Shown here one piece after another: positions 7,542-14,050 of a stretch of 14,050 nt of DNA (position 1 is its first letter; every line of letters starts with the position of its first letter). The translations under genes were made by a program, and so were the position numbers. A model generated the notes under the pieces. That model was given only the letters and a program-made list of their open reading frames with translations. It was not told the origin of the DNA and searched no databases. Source of the DNA: Candidatus Paceibacter sp. (lineage in GTDB: Bacteria > Patescibacteriota > Patescibacteriia > SG8-24 > DYFX01); NCBI GenBank assembly GCA_020724945.1, contig DYFX01000028.1, forward strand, positions 1-14,050, in the 5' to 3' direction.

Positions 7542-8674
7542 CGTCGTCTTCTTGGGCATGAGAGGCGAGATAGGCTTCAGGGTCGCGCTGCCATTTGAGA
7601 TAGGCCTCGATGAACGGTTCGAGTCCGCCGCCGAGCACGCCGTCGGTGTCGCTCGACTTGAACTTGGTGCGGTGGTCCTTGACCATGCGGTACGGCTGGA
7701 GGACATAGGAACGCGCCTGATTCCCCCACTCCGCGCTGTGGTATTCGCCGCGGATGCCTTGCATCTCCTTCTGATGCTTCTCCTCCTCGATGAGCGCGAG
7801 CTTGGCCTTCAGCATCTTCATGGCGCTCTCGCGGTTCTGGATCTGGGAGCGTTCGTTCTGGCAGGTCGTCATGATGCCGGTCGGCACATGGACGATGCGG
7901 ACGGCCGAGTAGGTGGTGTTCACGCCCTGGCCGCCGTGGCCGCCGGAGAGGAAGGTGTCGATGCGCAGGTCCTTCGGATCGATCTTGATGTCGGCCGTGT
8001 CGCCGATGTCGGGCATGACCTCGATCAGCGCGAAGGAGGTATGGCGCGCCTTGGCGGCGTCGAACGGCGAGATACGCACGAGGCGATGCACGCCGTGCTC
8101 GCTCTTCAGCCAGCCGTAGGCATGGCGGCCGATGACTTCGATCGTGGCGCCCTTGAGGCCGGCTTCCTGGCCCTTGGCCTCGTTCAGCAAGCGGACGGTC
8201 CAGCCCTTCTTCTCGCAGAAGCGGGTGATCATGCGGAAGAGCATCTCCGTCCAGTCCTGGGCCTCGGTGCCGCCGGAACCGGAATGGAAGGTGACGATGG
8301 CGTTGTGCGCGTCGTAGCGGCCGCTGAAGAGCACCAGGAACTCGAGTTCCTTGAAGGTCTTCTCCAGCTCGGCCATCTGCTTCTCGATTTCGGGCCGGAA
8401 TTCGGCCTCTTCGTCGGGCTGGAGGCCGGAAGCGAGGCCGACCAGGTCGGCGGCGCCCTTCTCGAGCTCATCCCAGGTCTCGAGCTCGCGGCGGATTTCG
8501 GCGACCTGCTGGGCGATGACCTTGGCGCGGTCCGGCGCGTTCCAGAACGCCGGATCCTGCATCTGCTCCTCGTACTTCTTCAGTTCTTCCCGCGTGGCGG
8601 CGTCGTCAAAGCAACCTCCGCGTGGAGGCGATCTGCGCGCGGAGGGTTTCAACCCGTTCAAGAATATCTTTCAT
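7531..8674 (-). CDS. prfB: Peptide chain release factor 2, made by programmed +1 frameshift
   Basis: RF2 recognises UAA and UGA and triggers release of the finished peptide. The gene is in two frames: ATG at 8674 opens 22 codons ending CTT, then TGA at 8606-8608. The +1 frame continues from GAC at 8607 to TAA at 7531, giving 22 + 358 = 380 residues. The stop-codon recognition tripeptide S-P-F is at 202-204 and G-G-Q at 247-249, close to their places in known RF2. An N-terminal coiled region and the G-S-G-G-T-E-A-Q-D-W core are present. The residue after G-G-Q is Gly, where most release factors have His. There is no clear Shine-Dalgarno before the ATG; the start is supported by an in-frame TAA 22-24 bases upstream and by the frameshift site. 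The gene follows the DUF4870-like gene by 21 bases. Confidence 0.95.
8606..8628 (-). promoter_or_regulatory. prfB programmed +1 frameshift site with SD-like stimulator
   Basis: The minus strand reads CGG AGG TTG CTT TGA C. The SD-like GGAGG (8615-8619), the 3-base spacer TTG, the slippery CTT (8609-8611) and the TGA stop (8606-8608) have the same spacing as the known bacterial prfB site. Low RF2 lets the ribosome shift +1 at CTT and read GAC; high RF2 ends translation at TGA. CCTCC at 8624-8628 can pair with the GGAGG across a 4-base loop. Confidence 0.95.
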
Positions 8675-8695
8675 ATCGATCGACGATGTCGGCGG

Positions 8696-8992
8696 TTACA
8701 ATTTGATCTGCTTCGCGTACTTGGCGAGGATCGGCAGTTCCCAGGATTCGCCGTTCAGGGTCTTCACGATGGCCATCACATTGATGACGAGGAGCGAGAG
8801 CCAGGCGGCCCAGCCGACGAACGGGATCCAGGCGAAGAACGAGACGACGATCCAGGTCACGAACAGCGCGATGCCCTGCTTGGCGTGGAACTGGCAGAAC
8901 GGGCTCGACTTCTTCGTCATGGGGACGAGGAAGAGGAGCAGCACATACGAGAGCGCGGCCGTCACGCGATGATCCTTGGCGTCTTGGTTCAT
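8696..8992 (-). CDS. Small DUF4870/Tic20-like membrane protein
   Basis: A 98-residue protein with three hydrophobic segments. The signature is a conserved F-H-A-K-Q-G turn between the first and second helices, and a third helix ending in N-V-M-A-I-V-K-T-L-N-G-E. This matches small DUF4870 (Tic20-like) membrane proteins, whose function is unknown. I chose the ATG at 8992 because a candidate promoter has its -10 at 9001-9006, inside the longer version. Starts at 8998 and 9010 remain possible; the one at 9010 has a weak AGAAGG before it and would give 104 residues. prfB starts 21 bases after the stop, so this is probably the first gene of the run down to ksgA. Confidence 0.75.
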   Translation of the reverse strand: MNQDAKDHRVTAALSYVLLLFLVPMTKKSSPFCQFHAKQGIALFVTWIVVSFFAWIPFVGWAAWLSLLVINVMAIVKTLNGESWELPILAKYAKQIKL

Positions 8993-9000
8993 ACCCATAC

Positions 9001-9029
9001 AGTCTATCATTTTTCGCCCTTCTTTTCAA
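9001..9029 (-). promoter_or_regulatory. Candidate sigma70 promoter of the DUF4870-prfB-epimerase-tsaC-MFS-ksgA run
   Basis: TTGAAA (9024-9029) is 17 bases before TAGACT (9001-9006) on the minus strand. Eight bases lie between the -10 and the ATG at 8992, so the message would be leaderless or nearly so. It lies directly downstream of the T-tract of the preceding terminator, as expected for a new transcription unit. Confidence 0.45.
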
Positions 9030-9033
9030 GGGG

Positions 9034-9063
9034 AAAACCAGGACCGGCCGCGAGGGCCGGTCC
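9034..9063 (-). terminator. Intrinsic terminator after the 9071-9781 gene
   Basis: A perfect 9-bp stem, GGACCGGCC with GGCCGGTCC (9041-9049 and 9055-9063), has a 5-base loop. On the minus strand it is followed by TGG and a TTTT run (9034-9037). It starts 8 bases after the upstream stop codon. Confidence 0.8.
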
Positions 9064-9070
9064 GGAGCGT

Positions 9071-9781
9071 TCACAGGAGTTCGAGGTCGGCCTGGAATCG
9101 GAAGCTCTTCAGCATCTTCTCGAGCTCGAGGCGCACGGCGGCCTCGTCGGCCAGGGTGAATTCCCGGATGGCGCCCGGTTCCCAGACCTCGTAGGCGGAA
9201 CTCAAGACGCGCGTCGTAAGTTCATAGCAGCCCCCTTCGCGGAAGGCGCGGTAGTTCCAGCCGTCGAGGCGGTGGCTCATCGCGGCGTCGGCGAAGGAGA
9301 AGGACGAGAAGACCGTCTCGCCGAGCAGGACGGCGCCGCGCGCGTCTTCGGCGGGCTGGGCCGCGAGGCATTCGGCTTCCGTCTCCATGTCCGCGCGGAG
9401 ATTGATAGCGAAGGCGGAGCTTCCGAAGTTCGTGTCTTCGTACGCCGGCGGATCGTACGGGAAACAGACCAGCGCGTGATACGGATCGCAGACCGGGATG
9501 TAGCCGAGGCGCCCCATCGCTTCCCGATCGCGGAGCGGCGCGATCGAGGAAGGATATTTGAGGAGCAGGTCGTGCTCGGCGTCGAGGAAGAGGCTGACGC
9601 CGGGCTCCTCGGGCGGCATGAGGCGGCTCGTGTCCGGCGCGACTTCGGCCGTGCCGACGCTGCGGATGGGGCCGGCGAGCGGCGCGCGGGCCTGCTTCGA
9701 GACGCCGTACCAAAGCATGCCCGCCACGACGAGGGCGGCGAACAGGCCGGAATAGAGCATGGCGCGCTTGGCGTGACGCAT
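9071..9781 (-). CDS. Membrane-anchored hypothetical protein
   Basis: A 236-residue protein with a basic start (M-R-H-A-K-R), one membrane segment at about 8-27 and a soluble extracytoplasmic domain. After a Pro/Ala-rich linker, a strand-rich domain begins at about 62 with L-L-L-K-Y-P-S at 72-78, a pattern seen in PsbP-like and other small exported domains. Four Cys (98, 106, 138, 185) could form two disulfides. I do not recognise a family with confidence. It is a single-gene unit: the groEL terminator is just upstream and its own terminator just downstream. I prefer ATG at 9781 because the extended -10 at 9794-9799 leaves too little room for transcription to include the in-frame GTG at 9790; a GTG start would add three residues. 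Confidence 0.75.
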   Translation of the reverse strand: MRHAKRAMLYSGLFAALVVAGMLWYGVSKQARAPLAGPIRSVGTAEVAPDTSRLMPPEEPGVSLFLDAEHDLLLKYPSSIAPLRDREAMGRLGYIPVCDPYHALVCFPYDPPAYEDTNFGSSAFAINLRADMETEAECLAAQPAEDARGAVLLGETVFSSFSFADAAMSHRLDGWNYRAFREGGCYELTTRVLSSAYEVWEPGAIREFTLADEAAVRLELEKMLKSFRFQADLELL

Positions 9782-9793
9782 GGTGCTCACGCC

Positions 9794-9802
9794 AGTATAC
9801 CA
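9794..9802 (-). promoter_or_regulatory. Extended -10 promoter of the 9071-9781 gene
   Basis: The minus strand reads TGGTATACT, a TGn extended -10 with a good TATACT hexamer (9794-9799), directly after the T-run of the groEL terminator. No -35 is seen at the right distance, which is common for extended -10 promoters. The predicted start leaves a leader of only about five bases before the ATG at 9781. Confidence 0.55.
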
Positions 9803-9827
9803 AAAACCGGCCCTTGCGGGGCCGGTT
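9802..9827 (-). terminator. Intrinsic terminator after groEL
   Basis: A perfect 9-bp stem, AACCGGCCC with GGGCCGGTT (9805-9813 and 9819-9827), has a 5-base loop and runs into a five-T tract on the minus strand (9802-9806). It lies 8 bases after the groEL stop. Confidence 0.85.
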
Positions 9828-9835
9828 CGGCCGGA

Positions 9836-11506
<1,671 letters not shown>

Positions 11507-11510
11507 ATGC

Positions 11511-11801
11511 TTACGCTTCGATGATAGCCATGATGTCGGACTCGGAGATGACGAGGTATTCCTGATCGTCGATCTTCACTTCGTCCGGGGAATATTTCTT
11601 GAAGACGACCTTGTCGCCCACCTTCACGCTCATGGGCGCGAAGGAGCCGTTGTCGAGCAGGCGGCCGCTGCCGATGGCGACGACTTCGCCGCGTTCCGGG
11701 CGTTCCTTGCCTTCGGTGTGGAGGATGATGCCGGACTTGGTCACCTCTTCCTGCGGAAGCGGCTTGACCACGGCGCGGTCGCCGAGAGGACGGAGTTTCA
11801 T
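11511..11801 (-). CDS. groES: Co-chaperonin GroES (10 kDa)
   Basis: A 96-residue protein, the usual length. It forms the heptameric lid of GroEL. The start M-K-L-R-P-L-G-D-R, the mobile loop region E-V-T-K-S-G-I-I-L at about 19-27, G-E-V-V-A-I-G-S-G, and the C-terminal E-S-D-I-M-A-I-I are standard. It is the first gene of the groESL operon. The leader after the CIRCE element is about 40 bases and has no clear Shine-Dalgarno. Confidence 0.98.
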   Translation of the reverse strand: MKLRPLGDRAVVKPLPQEEVTKSGIILHTEGKERPERGEVVAIGSGRLLDNGSFAPMSVKVGDKVVFKKYSPDEVKIDDQEYLVISESDIMAIIEA

Positions 11802-11843
11802 AACCGTGCGTGATGAAGGATTAGCGATGATTGAGTGGTGATG

Positions 11844-11870
11844 TTAGCACTCATATCGGAAGAGTGCTAG
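11844..11870. promoter_or_regulatory. CIRCE operator (HrcA binding site) of groESL
   Basis: The plus strand reads TTAGCACTC, nine bases, then GAGTGCTAG. This is the CIRCE consensus with one mismatch, a final G instead of A. HrcA bound here represses groESL until heat or misfolded protein titrates GroEL from HrcA. No hrcA gene is in the window. The element lies between the candidate -10 and the groES start, where binding would block transcription. Confidence 0.93.
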
Positions 11871-11875
11871 GGCAT

Positions 11876-11904
11876 ATTTAATGACAGGCCTGGAAGCCTG
11901 TCAA
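11876..11904 (-). promoter_or_regulatory. Sigma70 promoter of groES-groEL
   Basis: On the minus strand, a perfect TTGACA (11899-11904) is followed after 17 bases by TTAAAT (11876-11881). An overlapping TAAATA with an 18-base spacer is also possible. Transcription would begin at or just inside the CIRCE element. The -35 overlaps one arm of a 7-bp inverted repeat. Confidence 0.7.
11883..11902. repeat. 7-bp inverted repeat overlapping the groESL -35
   Basis: GACAGGC (11883-11889) and GCCTGTC (11896-11902) are perfect inverted repeats with a 6-base centre. One arm overlaps four bases of the TTGACA box and the repeat fills most of the promoter spacer. It is not followed by a T-run on either strand, so it is not an intrinsic terminator. 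A second operator is possible. Confidence 0.6.
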
Positions 11905-11929
11905 GAAGCCGTTTTTCAGGGGTTTGCCG

Positions 11930-11958
11930 TTGACGGACAGTACGGAGGCTGCTACCGT
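11930..11958 (+). promoter_or_regulatory. Candidate promoter of the plus-strand membrane protein gene
   Basis: TTGACG (11930-11935) is 17 bases before TACCGT (11953-11958). The -35 is good and the -10 is weak (3 of 6). It is divergent from the groESL promoter, with about 25 bases between the two -35 boxes. The leader would be about 20 bases and holds a strong Shine-Dalgarno. Confidence 0.4.
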
Positions 11959-11985
11959 TCCGGCACCCTTCAAAGGAGTTCCTTC

Positions 11986-12324
11986 ATGGCCGTCGCATCG
12001 TCCGTCCTGCTGTTCCTGATCGGCTTCTGCTGGCTGGTGTACGCCCTCCTCGACCGCTTCGATCCGCTCGCGCTGCTCTTCGCGGCCGTCTCGATCGCCT
12101 GCGGGGTGCTGAACCTGGCGCTGCCCGTCATGGGCATCCGCATCCTCGCCGGCGTCGTGCTCGGCATCTGGGCACTGGCGTCGTTCGGCCTCTTCGTCAA
12201 GGTCGTGAGCGAAGGGACGCGCGGTCCCGGAAGAGGCATCGTCATCGCCGCCTCCATCGGGTCATTCCTCCTCTTCGCCTGGATCGCGACCTTCGCCGTC
12301 CTCCAGTTCGCCGTCGTCGTCTGA
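11986..12324 (+). CDS. Small four-helix membrane protein, unknown function
   Basis: A 112-residue protein that is almost all membrane segments, at about 4-22, 27-47, 51-72 and 84-109, with a charged Gly/Arg loop (E-G-T-R-G-P-G-R-G) at 76-84. No family recognised. The ATG at 11986 is preceded at 7 bases by AAAGGAG, the best ribosome binding site in the window. The frame continues upstream to 11881 without a stop, but that part overlaps the groESL promoter and is not protein-like. It is the only plus-strand gene here, divergent from groES and convergent with the SPFH gene. No sign of toxin, holin or transporter motifs. Confidence 0.75.
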   Translation: MAVASSVLLFLIGFCWLVYALLDRFDPLALLFAAVSIACGVLNLALPVMGIRILAGVVLGIWALASFGLFVKVVSEGTRGPGRGIVIAASIGSFLLFAWIATFAVLQFAVVV

Positions 12325-12341
12325 TGACGGCGTCTTTTTTT
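12309..12341 (+). terminator. Intrinsic terminator of the plus-strand gene, overlapping its stop codon
   Basis: CGCCGTC (12309-12315) pairs with GACGGCG (12326-12332) across a 10-base loop that holds the TGA stop. It is followed by TC and seven T (12335-12341). Confidence 0.6.
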
Positions 12342-12344
12342 ACG

Positions 12345-12368
12345 AAAAAAGCGTCCTGGCGGGACGCT
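12345..12368 (-). terminator. Intrinsic terminator of the SPFH gene, overlapping its stop codon
   Basis: AGCGTCC (12350-12356) and GGACGCT (12362-12368) form a perfect 7-bp stem with a 5-base loop. It runs into a six-T tract on the minus strand (12345-12350). The stem shares two bases with the TAG stop (12367-12369). Confidence 0.75.
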
Positions 12369-13032
12369 AGCGTTCGGTGACGAAGCCGAGCTCGAATCGG
12401 ACCGTGACGCCCGGCGGGAATGTCCGCGCGGCGAGCCGGCGGCGGACATCCTCGGTCAGCGCGCGCTTGGCCTCCTGCGAAGTCCAGATGGCGCCGGTCG
12501 GAGAGACGCGCTTGATGCCGTACTCGAGCGCGCCTTTCAGCTTGCGCTCGACGATGTTGCCCTTCGGTTCGTGCCAGGCCGGATCGGCCGCGGCGGCGCG
12601 GAGCTCCTCCAGCAGGACCGGCCGTACGGCCGCGTCGATGAACGCCGCATGGGACCCGTAGGTCCGATGCAGGGCGCGCATGGCGTCATCGTCGGCGGGA
12701 AGCTTCACGGCGAGGGAGCCGCGCAGCGTCACATCCGCGCCGGCGCCTTGCGCGGGCTCCTTGAAGCTCACGAAGCTGCCTGCGGGGTAGGTGCGGGTCC
12801 GGCAGAGGCCGTCCCAATGCAGGCCTTCGTCGCGCGGGTGGCGCCAGACGGTGAGGTCGCCGCCGCAATCCTCGATGACGATCTCGTTGGAGCCGACCGA
12901 GGTCACGAACGGGTAGCACGCGGCGCCGACGACGACCGCGATGGCCGCCGCGACGAGGCCGACGAGGAGACCGACGAACTCGGCCGGGGTATCGAGGAGA
13001 GAACCGAAGAAGCCTTTTCCGGTACCGGACAT
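12367..13032 (-). CDS. SPFH/band 7-like small membrane protein
   Basis: A 221-residue protein with a short N-terminus, one membrane segment at about 19-40, then a soluble domain. Residues 48-90 (S-N-E-I-V-I-E, G-L-H-W-D-G-L, R-T-Y-P-A-G-S) resemble the opening strands of SPFH/band 7 (prohibitin/stomatin) domains. V-T-L-R-G-S-L-A-V-K-L at 101-111 and the following helix with Y-G-S-H-A-A-F at 125-131 also fit. SPFH proteins form membrane scaffolds that often control proteases or microdomains. There is no long C-terminal coiled coil, so it is shorter than typical flotillins. The ATG has AGGAG at 13039-13043, 6 bases upstream. The gene follows the O-antigen ligase-like gene by 67 bases. The family call is by pattern only. 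Confidence 0.65.
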   Translation of the reverse strand: MSGTGKGFFGSLLDTPAEFVGLLVGLVAAAIAVVVGAACYPFVTSVGSNEIVIEDCGGDLTVWRHPRDEGLHWDGLCRTRTYPAGSFVSFKEPAQGAGADVTLRGSLAVKLPADDDAMRALHRTYGSHAAFIDAAVRPVLLEELRAAAADPAWHEPKGNIVERKLKGALEYGIKRVSPTGAIWTSQEAKRALTEDVRRRLAARTFPPGVTVRFELGFVTER

Positions 13033-13046
13033 GACACGCTCCTGTC

Positions 13047-13081
13047 GCAGGTTGAAAGGGCAGGCGATGCGTGGAACCTGC
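13047..13081. repeat. Inverted repeat in the gap upstream of the SPFH gene
   Basis: GCAGGTT (13047-13053) and AACCTGC (13075-13081) are perfect 7-bp arms with a 21-base centre. They fill most of the gap between the O-antigen ligase-like stop and the SPFH start. There is no T-run for termination. It could be an operator or a leader hairpin. Confidence 0.4.
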
Positions 13082-13099
13082 CTGAAAATACCGGTTTCG

Positions 13100-14050
13100 T
13101 CAACCCCCGCTCTCCTCCCCCGCCTTCAGGAAGAGGCCGAAGAGGGCGCCGGTGAGCAGCGTGCCGGCGAAGAGATCGTAGGGGAAATGGTCGAAACAGG
13201 CGGCGATGATGACGACGATGGGGAGCGCGGCGGCGACGGCCACGCGCGGCGAGCGGGCGCGGCGCATGAGCCAGAGGGCGTCATACCACCACGCGGCGAC
13301 GAAGCCGAGCACGAGGGCCAGGCCGAAGAAGCCGAGTTCGGCGCCGACGAGCAGCGGCGCGAAGTGGGGCGGCTGCACGGCGAAGGGGTCCTCCGGGAAG
13401 CCGAATTCCAGGAAGGCGGTCGGAAGATAATTGCCGACGCCGGTGCCGGTCGCGAGGTACGCCTTGAAGATGGCGTAGCCGTCGGCGATCGACGAGGTCC
13501 GCTCCTCGATGGACTTCGCTTCGAGGCGGCCTTCGGCGGTCAGGCGCGCGGACAGGATCGGCAGCGAGAAGGCCGCGACGGCGGCGGCGCACAGGACCGC
13601 GGCCGCGAGCGCGGGGCGCAGGCGGCGGCGCACGGCCTTGTCGACGGAACGCGAGGCGCCGAGCGCGAAACCGAGCGTCACGAGCGCGGAGAGCCATGCC
13701 GATCGCGAAAAGGTCGCGACGAGAGCGGCGGCCGATACGCCCGCGAGCGGCAGGAGGAAACGGCGGAGCTTCTGCGCTTCCGTCGCCAGCGCGATGACGG
13801 CCACGAGCCCGGCGGCGGCGTAGGCGCCCAGGACATTCGGATGCGGCAGCGTGCCGTAGGCGCGCAGATGGCGTCCGGAGGCGGTCTCGACGACGGAGAC
13901 CCCGGCATCCTGCACCGGATGCGCCGCCATGCCGAGCCATGTGGAAGCGAAGCTCGTCTGCGTGAGCGCCTGCCAGAGACCGAGCGCGGAGGTCGCGGCC
14001 GCCCCGAGCGCGAAGGCTAGGAGCGCCTGCGACAGCCGCGCGCCGGAGAC
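13100..14050 (-). CDS. O-antigen ligase/polymerase (Wzy/WaaL-type) membrane protein, 5' part outside window
   Basis: The frame is open from the right edge to TGA at 13100, giving the last 316 residues. Several membrane segments are seen, including L-V-A-V-I-A-L-A-T and A-L-V-L-G-F-V-A-A-W-W. The family signature R-A-Y-G-T-L-P-H-P-N is at residues 63-72 of the visible part, F-S-R-S-A-W-L lies soon after, and a G-T-G-V-G-N-Y-L-P turn further on; these are typical Wzy_C/O-antigen ligase motifs. The large loop at about 35-70 and a C-terminal F-D-H-F-P-Y-D-L fit this family. The likely role is polymerising or ligating surface glycan on the outer face of the membrane. An internal Met at 13930 is not the start, because the frame is open and membrane-like before it. 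Confidence 0.85.
   Translation of the reverse strand, partial: VSGARLSQALLAFALGAAATSALGLWQALTQTSFASTWLGMAAHPVQDAGVSVVETASGRHLRAYGTLPHPNVLGAYAAAGLVAVIALATEAQKLRRFLLPLAGVSAAALVATFSRSAWLSALVTLGFALGASRSVDKAVRRRLRPALAAAVLCAAAVAAFSLPILSARLTAEGRLEAKSIEERTSSIADGYAIFKAYLATGTGVGNYLPTAFLEFGFPEDPFAVQPPHFAPLLVGAELGFFGLALVLGFVAAWWYDALWLMRRARSPRVAVAAALPIVVIIAACFDHFPYDLFAGTLLTGALFGLFLKAGEESGG

Noticed and set aside
7542..7706. N-terminal extension of the epimerase to 7706
   Set aside because: It would put 55 low-complexity residues before the Rossmann motif and overlaps prfB coding sequence.
8608..8661. An in-frame prfB start at 8661
   Set aside because: The 18 residues it adds before the shift site are not RF2-like, while the 22-codon frame with CTT TGA C gives a normal RF2 N-terminus.
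11881..11985. A longer start for the plus-strand membrane protein at 11881
   Set aside because: It overlaps the groESL promoter, has no ribosome binding site, and the extra residues are not membrane-like. The ATG at 11986 has AAAGGAG at the right distance.
11820..11985. A tRNA, riboswitch or small RNA in the groES/plus-strand intergenic gap
   Set aside because: The only structures seen are CIRCE, the promoter palindrome and promoter boxes. No cloverleaf or riboswitch core was recognised here or elsewhere.
12941..14020. A 359-codon plus-strand frame, and a 194-codon one at 12571-13155
   Set aside because: Both are antisense to the SPFH and O-antigen ligase-like genes, which have clear membrane segments and motifs. 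The plus-strand products are charged, low-complexity sequence.

Overview
This is a GC-rich bacterial chromosomal segment, almost wholly coding and strongly one-sided: thirteen of the fourteen genes recognised are on the minus strand, and only one small membrane-protein gene (11986-12324) is on the plus strand. Several features suggest a Patescibacteria (CPR) genome, perhaps an Uhrbacteria- or Magasanikbacteria-like lineage. These are compact spacing with stop/start overlaps, several genes without a Shine-Dalgarno sequence, a very large Cys-patterned secreted protein next to a small membrane-anchored calcium-loop protein, and an atypical release factor 2. The phylum is an inference. TGA is used as a stop and a prfB gene is present, so the UGA-recoded CPR groups are excluded.

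Layout, in transcription order (right to left): the 3' part of an O-antigen ligase/polymerase-type membrane protein (14050-13100); a small SPFH/band 7-like membrane protein (13032-12367); the lone plus-strand gene (11986-12324), convergent with it; groES-groEL (11801-9836) behind a CIRCE operator; a membrane-anchored hypothetical protein (9781-9071). Then comes a tight run: DUF4870/Tic20-like membrane protein, prfB, NAD-dependent epimerase, tsaC, MFS transporter, ksgA (8992-4037). Last are a TSP3/calcium-loop membrane protein (4024-3434) and a giant secreted protein (3430 to past the left edge). Intrinsic terminators close groEL, the 9071-9781 gene, the SPFH gene and the plus-strand gene.

The prfB-to-ksgA run combines translation functions (peptide release, t6A tRNA modification, 16S rRNA dimethylation) with a sugar-nucleotide epimerase and a transporter. 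prfB is not one plain ORF: a 22-codon first frame ends at CTT TGA C, three bases after an SD-like GGAGG. This is the classical autoregulatory +1 frameshift site.

The most striking non-gene signal is that a manual read of the whole window found no ACGT at all, although dozens are expected at this base composition. Other palindromes with the same composition (TCGA, GATC, AGCT, GTAC, TGCA, CATG) are present. Codon choice changes by context to avoid it: NAT instead of NAC before GTN, and ACC instead of ACG before T. That points to a restriction-modification or methylation/deamination pressure on ACGT. The second notable item is the modular secreted protein, with a five-fold C-x5-[GS]-C-x2-[YF] motif and two tandem jelly-roll (CBM-like) modules.
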